This document shows, in pieces, positions 36,224 to 45,900 of a DNA stretch of 64,000 bases. The DNA is taken from contig BDIU01000189.1 of the NCBI GenBank assembly GCA_002118135.1, positions 124,001 through 188,000 of the forward strand, written 5' to 3'. Source of the stretch: Trebouxia sp. TZW2008. Its lineage: Eukaryota; Chlorophyta; Trebouxiophyceae; Trebouxiales; Trebouxiaceae. The first letter of the stretch is position 1. Each line of letters starts with the position of its first letter. The notes beneath the pieces are model-generated. The model searched no databases and was not told the origin of the DNA. It saw nothing but the letters and a program-made list of their open reading frames with translations. The position numbers and the translations under genes were made by a program.

Positions 36224-36963
36224 CTGCAGTGCCATACAGAGTAGACTTGTTCAGCAGCGTCTGACCGAATTATACGACCTCCTCAAACAGAGCCAGTGCA
36301 AGGTCATTGACACCCTCAAAGTCACCTCTTCAGGTGTGAATTGCAGGTCAGCTTCTGTGAATAGAGCCATGAATAGCTACTCTAATCGGACTATTCCCGG
36401 TGCCATGAGCTCAGGTTGCTATCTGAATGACGCAATTCACGCGTCTTCGCTCGCTGTGCAATGCCGAGCTCACTGCGTTCAGCGACCCTCACAGGTCACG
36501 CACGGCCTTGTCTGCACGTGTAGCGATCTCGGACACGAATCACACGCCAAAAACTGAGTCCACGATGTAGCAGGGAATCGATGCAACTGAAATGTCAGCT
36601 AATATGCGCACAGGCGTCGCCGAACTTGCTGGAGGCTGCAGGTCCGATGTAAATTTGCATATCGGTCAAACAGCTTGAGCGAAAAATTTGGAACTTTGGA
36701 CTGTGCTGAGCATGTCATGCATGTGATCGGAAGCATGTCGCTCGCATCGCCACAGCAGCGCTGCAGGAGCCGTTGAGCAACAATACGTCTTCACCCGTCA
36801 CGGACCCACTTCGTCGATACTGTGATCCCGTGAGTAGTAACGAATTTCTGTGTCTTTTGAAGACAACAGTCGCGAGAAAGATTCCACGGCATCTCACAGT
36901 CTACTAGCTAGTGATCTGCACCTGTGAAGCGCGTGCATCGCTGCCATTGTATCTTGAGCCGAC
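36224..36963. promoter_or_regulatory. divergent promoter region, PSF2 / TMEM144-like
   Basis: About 740 bp between opposed start codons. The part from about 36440 is CpG-richer than introns, like other 5' ends here. No ORF with a motif is present, and no specific promoter element is recognised. Confidence 0.45.
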
Positions 36964-39598
36964 ATGGTGTCCGGAAGCGGCTTTGCGGCCGCTGCTGCAT
37001 CGGCAGGCTTTAACGGCAGCTTCGGCTTGTTTCAGAAGCTCCCGTCGGTCAAGCAAGCTCAGGCATGCCCGTCCGCAAGTTGCCGTTTGCTGCACGACTT
37101 TGTCTGCATATCATGTCACGGCACGGCAAAAATCTTGAGTCTTCATCTTCAAGTCGTACTTGAGCGAAATGCTAAAATTTGCAAGTCGAAAGCCATTGCA
37201 GCTAACACAGGTTGTGCTGTGTTCGTAACAGGTGTCGCCTGTCATCTTCAACTTTTGGTTTGCTGCTGGTATTGTGGTTTCCAGCCTGCTTCTTTTGATC
37301 AAGTATCCCCTGGTAAGCATTCATCTTGACACAACTCAATTGACGCTGTTATCACAATTGGTTGACTGTATGCTGCACATCTTGTAATGCTTCTAACACT
37401 GCCATCTTCTGCACATGCTTAACATTGTCAGCATGCTGTGCTCAGGAGCTGACAGCCTGGGGGATATTGAGTGGGGCATTACTCATGATCTCCACAGCCA
37501 GTACTTTCCAAGCCATTGACAGAATTGGGCTCTCAATGTCAACAGGCCTTTTATCTGGAACTTCTGTCATTGTTTCCTTTTCCTTTGGGGCCTTGGTACA
37601 AGGAGAAGCCTTCAGCAGAACCTGGCTGGCGCTGTTTGCCATTCTGATTTTGGTTGCAGCCATTGTTGCTTATGCCGCAGCTGGACAGCTGGCAAGCATG
37701 GCAGATCAAGAATCAGACGGTATGTCATAGGGGAAAATGCATGCTATTTCTTAGCCAGCCAACAAGACAGCAAAGGGGCGTTTTTGTGGGTCACCGACCG
37801 CTGTTTGTAATATTGCACGTACCAATTGTTGAACATTCAAGTTCACTTGACTGCGGATCCACAACATGCCCCTCAAGCATCTGTCCAACCCTGCCAAGAG
37901 CTTGGCAAGCTGTTGAATGCGTGCATTGAGTTCACTCATTTAGCATTGCAAAATTTATATTAAGTGCTATGTGGAGTTGGTGGCAGCTCTAAGTTGACAT
38001 GATGCACTGCCAGCTAAGATGTGCCAGATTCTACAGCTGGCCTAGCAAGTATATGAAGGGACTGAATGGCTGAATGCATGCTCAGATGTCGAGCAGCCAT
38101 TCCTGGACACTGTAAGGCAGCAGATTGACCGGGGGGCCCTGTCTGGGGGCGCAGGGGGGCAGCAGCAGCTTGGAGGGGCGGCCTTTGCCCTGCTTGCTGG
38201 TACATTTGGAGGTGGGTTGCCACTTGTGTCACATGCTGTTGCATCTTGGGATGCATTTACAATTTCTTATGACAAATGCATGCACTTGTACCTCCTGCCA
38301 AGGTTGTCTGAATACAGGCCAGGTCAGCTGAGTTGTACTGTAGCTGGCACAAGCTGCCAGCAATAGAGTGAATGGCATCTCAAAACATTGGCGCTGCTCT
38401 GACAAGTATGAATACCGCTGCAGCATGCATCAGCTGCTGTTGTAGCAGGTGCCCCATTTGCCAGCCCCTTTGCAGGTGCATGACTTTTGTAAATATGCTA
38501 CTGTGCCTTGCCATGCGGGCAACGCCTGTGCCTGAAGCATGTTACTTATCAAAGCCTAGCCAGACTGCTGCAGCGCCCACAACACTGAGACAGCCTGTTG
38601 CTGAGGCACATTTCAGCCATGTTTGAAATGTTCTACCTCTTGGCAAGCAGGTGCCTGTCTTTCTTGGCAATGCTGATGCAAGTGTGTTTTGGTGGCGCAG
38701 GCTTAGTGCTGGCCCCCATGAGCTATGCACCAGCCCCAGCCCAGGGCTTGGCTTTTGTCCCCTCCATGGCTTTAGGTACGCCCCACTCTAACCATGCTTC
38801 TATCGTGACATTGTATTCTGCCCTTATTGAGTTTGTCAGGGAGAGGGAGCTTAATCCACATGTAAAACCAATCTCATGAGCATGCTGCATCAGCGTACAG
38901 CAGCTGCTGCTGCTGCTGCTGTATAAGACCAAGATTCTGCTGCCATGCTTGCCAAGCACTTCAGAGTTTGTCCGTGCATTCCATGCATACTCTGCTGCTG
39001 CTACATGACAGCCAGCTGACATCCGCTTGCATGCTGCTTAACATGAGCCATTGTACCTCTTGCTGCAGTGCACACACACAGCAGATGCTCAAGCACCCAT
39101 GTCATTTTCTCCTTTCGTTGTAAACATGCGCTAGATAGGCTCAGCAGGCCCAGCTAGGTACGTACTGGAGCATCCAAATGTCTTTCAACCAGTTTGGTCC
39201 TGTGCTATCCTAAACCATTTGTATTGTACAATGGGCTATGTGGAGTCAAAGTGATTTCTGCCTTTTCAGGTGTGTTGATCACCGCGCCCATAGTGACAGC
39301 AGCCTTAGTCATGCTTGAGCAAGGGCCCTGGCCCCCCCTACAACCCCAGCAGGCAGCCCTACCAGGCATTGCATCAGGGGCGTGCTGGAACCTAGGCAAC
39401 ACATGCTCAATCATTGCAACCACAGACCCCCAGGTTGGGCTGTCCATTGCATACCCTGTCATGCAGTGCGGCCTGTTTGTGGCTGGCCTGTGGGGCATCC
39501 TTCTGTATAGTGAGCTCAAGGGCAAGTGGCAATTGGGCTTCTGGGTTCCTGGGCTTTTTGTGTTGCTTGGAGCATCAATGCTTGCAGCAGCAATGTAG
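36964..39598 (+). CDS. TMEM144-like multi-pass transporter (drug/metabolite transporter superfamily)
   Basis: Joined exons: 36964-37062, 37232-37312, 37446-37719, 38086-38211, 38701-38775, 39270-39598. Phases agree, giving about 327 residues with roughly ten hydrophobic segments. The opening GFNGSFGLFQKLPSVKQAQ joins VSPVIFNFWFAAGIVV, as in the family (glycine-rich first helix, then a VxPxxF second helix). Later come LMISTASTFQAIDRIGLSMS and SGACWNLGNTCSIIATTDP, LGL/VGL helix starts, and a final LWGILLYSELKGKWQLGFW. TMEM144/GRP-type proteins are presumed carbohydrate or metabolite transporters; the substrate is unknown. The first intron appears to start GC (GCTCAG|GCATGC), since this junction restores the family motif. 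The gene is head-to-head with PSF2. A dispersed repeat lies in its last intron. Confidence 0.8.
39130..39173 (-). repeat. dispersed intronic repeat, copy 2
   Basis: Read on the minus strand this begins ATGCTCCAGTACGTACCTAG and matches copies at 4800-4880 and 47761-47842. It lies in the last intron of the TMEM144-like gene, opposite to the gene's direction. Confidence 0.7.
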
Positions 39599-40265
39599 AG
39601 CCTCAGCAATTGCGTGTGATTGCCTACTGGCTTCGGACAAACTGCAGGGTGTTTGTGTTGATGCCATCAGAGTCATGCATATGCCTTGCGTTTTGTTGTT
39701 GCAATCCATTGGTGATGCACTAAACTGTCCTGCGCAGGATGTGTAGGTTTTTGTATTTGTCCGTATCTGATTAAATTGCACTGTTTCATCCGCACAATAT
39801 TTTGTATGTCATTGTGTATTGCAATTGAGGGATTGTGAGCCATTTATTGTTGAAAACTGCTAAAGACCTAAATGTAATGACTTGTAAGTCATACAGGCTG
39901 CCTGACATCTCCTGATTAATGTATTGATCAATGTATGATCATGTGACCTTTGCAAGCAAGAGTTTTGTACAACTTGGTTGCTAAGCAATTGATGGAGTTC
40001 TGAAGCAGTTTCTAGATGTTCCCAAATCTGCCTCAGTGATCTCTGATATTTTGTGATCTTGCAATTGGCCCAAGCAGTGGCAGCTCTGACATATAATTGC
40101 CGGCCATACACTTTACCCAACAACGCTGCGTGAGCCATTGTGCAATGATTAGCACTGACAAATGAAGTGTTGGCATGCTATCACCAAGCACACACAAATT
40201 GCTCGTAGTGAGCGCATGCACATCAGCGTCACAGCTGACATGTTGGTGCCTAGGTATGAGGTGGG
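39599..40265. other. convergent intergenic region, no gene seen
   Basis: 3' flanks of the TMEM144-like gene (+) and the 160-residue gene (-). It is A/T-richer, with several TGTAA words of the kind used as green-algal polyadenylation signals, though single occurrences are weak evidence. Confidence 0.45.
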
Positions 40266-41630
40266 TTATCGGACATCTCGCCAATCTGCATCTACAACCC
40301 TGCCTTTTTGGGTGCCCCGTTCTCTGTAGCCATCATCCAAATCTTCATCATAATCGTTTTCATCATCTGGGTCAATGGGGATCACACGGCTGTCGGGCAG
40401 CTGCACTTGAATGTTCATTTGCCCCGGCTCAGACAGCTGGATCTGAGCATGTGCTACACGCCCATTGGAGCCTATCACTTGCATGACCAATGTCAACTGC
40501 AGGCAGCAGGGCAGATATGAGAAAGCTGCCCAGCTGCTGATTGCATTGTGGTCCAGGATCTTGCTTAGGTGTCAAAGTGAATGCTCCACGGCATTCAAGC
40601 ACAGGTTTCATGTCTCAGGGTGTGAGTGTTTGGAAAGGTTCTACACATGTGCCAAGCAAGCTGTGCATACCTCAAAGCAAGGTACACAAGCCCTGACCAT
40701 GGAGTGCCATTGTTGGGTATACTTGAGCATGCCCAACAGAACATGCACTGCTATCTCTGCAATTATATGCAGCCCTCATTCATGCATCCTCTTGCTCATC
40801 AACATTAGCCAATGTCGCTTGCCACAATCAAAAACATTAAGCAGCCTCAAGCAACCCAAACAACGTTGTTTGCATGTCACTCACGGCTTGAGTTTGGTAC
40901 CCATTGACAACTGGTGTGCTGCTAGACTGTGAGATAGCATCTGCAAGCTGTATGTTACCATCCAGGAATTTGACTCACCTGATGATTGGCCCATCACAAT
41001 ATCAAAGCAGCCTCAAGTGACTTATGCAGGGTGTTCGCAGGTGACCTACTGCCTGAGTCTGCTGACAGTCAACAAGTTGATGCTGCTGGACTGTGAGATA
41101 GGATCTGCAAGCTGTATGTTGCCGCCCAAGTACTGATTGACCTGATGATTGGCCCATCACAATATCAAAGCAGCCCCAGGTGACTCACGCACGGGTGTTC
41201 ACAGGTGACCTACCGCCTGAATCTGTCGCCCATTGACGACTCGTGTGCTGCTGGATTGTGAGATAGGATCTGTCACTTGTATGTTACCACCCAAGCACTG
41301 ATTGACCTGACAGTTTCCCCATCATAATATCAAAGCAGCCCCAGGTAACACATGCAGGGGTGTTCATAAGTGACCTACTGCCTGAGTCTGTCGCCCATTG
41401 ACGACTTGTGTGCTGCTGGACTGCGAGATAGGATCTGCAAGCTGTATGTTACCGCCCAAGTACTGATTGACCTGACGGTTGGCCCTGATAGCTTGTTCTG
41501 CAGCCTGCTTCACTTGTTCTGCTTGCTCCTGAGCTGCTTGCACCTGCTGTGCTACATTCTTTGCCATGTTTTCTACTGCTCTGCCTAAAGTGTTGCCCAT
41601 CACTGACCCCATGACGCCGCCACCAAACAT
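40266..41630 (-). CDS. 160-residue protein, coiled coil plus acidic tail, unrecognised
   Basis: Exons, minus strand: 41630-41379 and 40496-40266, joined in phase 0. The N-terminus is Gly/Met-rich (MFGGGVMGSVMGNTLGRAVE). An Ala/Gln/Glu-rich helix follows (VQAAQEQAEQVKQAAEQA), likely coiled coil. A polar linker ending NGRQTQA meets the second exon, which reads as beta strands (LTLVMQVIGSNGRVAHAQIQ, MNIQVQLPDSRVIPID). An acidic run (DPDDENDYDEDLDD) and a basic-acidic end (GRVVDADWRDVR) close it. I cannot name the family. The balanced two-exon structure and biased composition support a real gene. It is head-to-head with the 122-residue gene, 268 bp apart. Confidence 0.65.
40880..41500 (-). repeat. 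four-copy array of the first exon's 3' half
   Basis: The segment encoding YLGGNIQLADPISQSSSTQV is intact at about 41500-41379. It recurs with decay at about 41330-41215, 41165-41045 and 40985-40880, all in the single intron downstream (in gene direction) of the intact exon. Spacing is about 160 bp, and each copy includes the donor-side sequence. Confidence 0.9.
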
Positions 41631-41898
41631 CTCTGCATCAGCAAGCTGATGGGTTCATGTAAATGAAGTAGGAGCTGAAGACTTAAAGCAATGCATTGGT
41701 TGTTTGCAACATGCTGTAACTGGACGTGTCCTATTGCTCTGCCTCAGATATTGCTCATCACTGACCCCGTTACGCCACCAATAAACATCTCTGCATACAA
41801 CGCAGGGAGATGGCTTTGTGGTGTAGTGATGTTGCTTGCAGCCATCTGGCATGTGAGTTTGGGGGATAACCACCCCCACCAGACAATCTAGTGGTAGC
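41631..41898. promoter_or_regulatory. short divergent promoter with a decayed echo of the 160-residue gene's start
   Basis: This is the 268-bp gap between opposed ATGs. It contains a diverged copy (about 41738-41800) of the first coding bases of the 160-residue gene: 'catcactgaccccgttacgc' against 'catcactgaccccatgacgc'. The duplication therefore also reached the 5' flank. Confidence 0.6.
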
Positions 41899-42428
41899 AT
41901 GCTAGAAATGCAAGATGCACTGCCCTGCCTGTGCAACTCATTCCAAGTTGGCCTCAGCTTGCTGACATTTGGCATGGAAGCCTGCGCACGCCATACATGC
42001 ATGGTGGGCCATGACAAGCAGGCTGGCATGCGGGTGTACAAAGGTGTGTCATGACCTTGCTCTGGACAAGTTGGTCACAGCTTTGCTGCAGGAGCAGAGG
42101 AAAGGCAGCTTGCCTGACACCATGGATCTCGGCGTAGGCTTTTGCCGCTTAGGTTGCTCAGGGACCTGTTGTGGCCGTCCTGTAAGTTTGTTGGCTAGGT
42201 TTGTAAGGCCCTGATAGATTGCGCCAGGCAGCTGCCTACATCACAACACCTGTGTGCATGTCTGGTACAAATGGCAATGCATAAGCATTGCTTGCTTTTA
42301 TGCAGTCAGATATGTCTGAGCGTTGTGCTCACAGCTTACTTTATTCTGGAGACTATTTCAGACCCAACTTCTCCAAGAGTTGGATCTTTGTCCTTCTGGG
42401 GTCCTTTGTCATTGCCATAATGAGCTAA
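41899..42428 (+). CDS. 122-residue Cys-rich, tail-anchored protein, unrecognised
   Basis: Joined exons: 41899-42043, 42081-42181, 42306-42428, phases 1 and 0, to TAA. The sequence starts MLEMQDALPCLCNSFQVGLS and has a Cys/Gly cluster in the middle (GFCRLGCSGTCCGRP). It ends in a single hydrophobic helix at the very C-terminus (SWIFVLLGSFVIAIMS), the layout of a tail-anchored membrane protein or small subunit of a membrane complex. The first intron is only 37 bp, unusually short, so that junction is less sure. No family recognised. It is head-to-head with the 160-residue gene; the helicase gene follows 0.5 kb downstream on the same strand. Confidence 0.5.
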
Positions 42429-42974
42429 GCATCTCAACTGCTGTCTACAGTGTGGGCTGTGGTGTGTTTGTTCGCCAATCAAAGCTTGAGGCAACCCGAA
42501 GAGGAGAGATTGCTGATTGGAATAGGCACATCTGGACCACTTCGTGAGACTCTGCATGTGACCAGCGCTACAACGGTCACAGCAGTCCCGTCGCTTTGAG
42601 AAGCGAGTGATCAGTGCTTCGAACTTTGACCTTGCGTGTTGTGAAACGCATGACTAATCCGTCCACTGAGAGAACAATTGGACACTGAGAGTGCTTGAAG
42701 AGCAGTGTCGCCATTGCTGACCAATCTCGGCTGTGCGCAGCGTTCTGGTGCACTTCTTCGAGCTTTGCAGCTCCGCACAGCAGTTGCTGTTGCGCACCGT
42801 GCCGTAGACAAGTCAGTCGACACTTCGATCCGCTACAAGCCTCAAATCTCTTGAACGCTAACGTTTACAGCTTAGCATCACACGCGTTCACACCTTTGAG
42901 AGTCCTGGACATCACCCAAGTTGCTCGGCAAGACATGTGCTGCACGATCCGTGGCGACGCTCTGCAGTCGCCAC
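42429..42974. other. intergenic / 5' leader of the helicase gene
   Basis: About 545 bp with no motif-bearing ORF. CpG content rises from about 42560 to the start codon. It probably holds the helicase promoter. Confidence 0.4.
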
Positions 42975-45900
42975 ATGGTTAGGTTGCTTGCCCGTGTTGT
43001 GAGGCAAAGGACAAGTGCTTCGGAGTGCGACAGTAACATCGCGCTCTTGGCTCCATCCTTCTTCAGTCACCTACCTATCAACTGTAGCGGCAGCCCGATG
43101 TTAATTACCAGACAAGGCCTGGCGACCTGCAGCGTCCACAGCGGTCAGCAGTCTTGCATCAAGCAGGCCGTCAAAGAGCCCAGGCCAGCAAACCATGTCG
43201 AATCATGGCTGCCAGGCATAACAAGCTCCATTGCGCGATCAGGGAGAGTCGGTTTGCCCCAGAGAGGTTTTGCTGTCAAGGCAGCTCAGCAGCAGCAGCA
43301 GCAGCAGGTGCAACAAGAGGATGCACTCCTACAGTCTGCCTCACAGATGCGCCACAACAGCGCTGACACCATCCGTCCCTCTGAGTCAACATCAGACCCC
43401 TCCCAAGCATACATAGAAGGCACAATTCAAAGAATTACCTTCTCGGCACAAGACACAGGCTACACAGTTGCAAAACTGAAAGTTGACAGTCCCAGCGCCT
43501 TCATCAAAAGCAAAAGCAAGAACGGCGTGGTCACCATCACAGGCAGCTTTCCTGACATGTCTGTGGGCAAACGGTGGCGATGCAGCGGCAGCTGGCTAAA
43601 GCACAGCGTCTATGGTCACCAAATGCTCATCAATGCTGCTGAAGAATTAGCACCTTCAACTGACAGCGATCTCATTGCTTACTTGTGTGGCGGGGCCACC
43701 AAGGGCGTGGGACCAGTCACAGCTAAAAACATGGTTGAGAAGTATGGCGACAAGATTCTGGACATTTTAGACACGCCAGAAGCTGCCGCAAAGCTGCAAA
43801 AGGTGAAGGGCATTGGTAAGGCGACCGCTGCCAAGATCAAGACGGAGTGGGACAATCGGCGAGGTACAGCCCCTTTTCACCTTGGTCTTAAATGCAATTG
43901 CTGCTCATTTTGTGTCCAGCTACCATCTTCTGCAGTTGTTCGCCGCACAGTGTGTTGTTACTAGTTCCTATCACAGGTAACAGACGACTGTTGTCTGCGT
44001 GATTGCTCAAGTCTAGACAGTTTTGGCGCTGTTGCAATTTTGAAGATTGCAGCACTTGCAGAGTTCGTGAGATGAAGTATCTTTCGCTTATTTGCTGGCA
44101 GGAAGTCCAAGCTCTTGAACATCCTGCTGCAAATGGCTGCTAGTGAGGCCTTTCAATCTGCTTGCTCCTGCAAGATGCTGGCATGTGTTTGCGTGTGACA
44201 GAGCTGCCAGAAAGGGGCTGCAGAAGCATGGCATGACTGGAGCCAATGCTCAAAGGCTGATGCTTTGCCTTCCTTGCTTATGCAAAGCATTTGTGATCGC
44301 AAAGGACAGAGCCACCAGGGGTTTCATTGCTTCTTTGTGCACCTAGCAGGCTTACAGAGTCTTGCTAGCAAGCATGTGACTGATCAGTGATGCTGCAGGG
44401 GACAGAGCAGTCAGGAAATTCCTGCAGAAGCATGGCATGACTGGAGCTGATGCTCAGAGGCTGACACTTTGCCTTCTTGCATACAAGTTACTTGTTGGTG
44501 AGTGCAGAGGATAGTGCTGCCAGGCAGTCGATCGCTTCGTCAAGCACTCACCAGGCTCGTAGAATGTTGCCTGCAAGCATGTGAATGATCAGTGATGCTG
44601 CAGGGGACAGAGCAGCCGGGTAATTCCTGCAGAAGCATGGCATGACTGGAGCTGATGCTCAGAGGCTGACACTTTGCCTTCCTTGCATACAAATTAGTTG
44701 TTTGTGAGTGCAGAGAATAATGCTGCCAGGCAGTTGATCGCTTCGTTGTGCACTTATCAGGGTCGCAGAATCTTGCCAGCAAGCATGTGAATGGTGAATG
44801 GTGCTGCAGGGGACAGAGCAGCCAGAGAATTCCTGCAGAAGCATGGCATGACTGGAGCCAATGCTCAGAGGCTGGTGCAGCGGTATGGCAGCACCACAGA
44901 GGAGGTGGTGCGCCAGGACCCTTACACCTGCCTCACTGCTGTTGCAACCCATTCCAGCTTCAGGTCTGCATGCCAACCTCAAGCTGCCTCTTGTCCCTTC
45001 CTAGCAAATTTTGAAACTGCTTGACCCCTTCTATCTTGAGCATGTGCATGCCCTTTTGGGACTCACTGCAGTTGCAATCCACTCCAGCTCCAGGCATGCA
45101 TTCCCAGCCCAACTTGCCTGTCACTGCTTCCTGATTCCAATGTGGCCAAGTTTTGCTGGACAGGGCTGCAGAGCAGCTTGCAGAGATCTTGGACACTTTG
45201 GCAGAGCTTCATCAGCATAAGTCGGCTTGCAAGTCATTGAAGTTGTGGAAGGACTGGCTTAGTTGCAAAGTGTACCGTCATAAGTCAGACTGCTGAAGAC
45301 CATAAACCGTAATGCAGGGCGGCAGAGAAGCTTGCTGAGATGTTGGGCACTCCAGCAGAGCTACCCAGCAGAGCGGCTAGTGCCATGCAGCACGCTCTAT
45401 CCATGGCAGCCGGTGCCAATGGGCACACCTACCTATCCTGGGACCAGCTGCAAAGAGACACTCTCAGACTCATGTCAGGTACATTGCTGCAGTGTTTTTT
45501 GTGACTCGGCACCAGCTCATGTCAGGTACATTGCTGCAGTGTTGTATGTGGCTCAGCCCCAGCTGACGTCAGGTACATTGCTGCCGTGTTGCATGTGGCT
45601 CAGCCCCAGCTCATGTCAGGTAGCCTCCTGCAGCATGCTGGATGGCTTACCAAGTGTGCCTTCAGGTCAGATGAGTGTGTTGGCAAGCTTCTATTGGTGC
45701 ATCTTCTGCTGGTTGCATCACTCATCAGCCAGAGTGGCATCTTACAAGCTTGTTCTGTCATGTCGTCAGCACTTCATGAAGCTTGTATGTTGCAGTTCCT
45801 GTCGCACAGGCATGACTCCTGCCATAGCATGTGAGCTCTAGCTGGCTGTTTACAGTAGAATGCGTCAATAATTGCCGCAAGACATCGCTTCATCACTGCT

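Noticed and set aside
44102..44150. Possible helicase exon encoding KSKLLNILLQMAAS
   Set aside because: It hits a stop in the phase required by the 43863 donor, whereas 44810 gives the correct phase and a continuous RecD2 helix-hairpin-helix domain.
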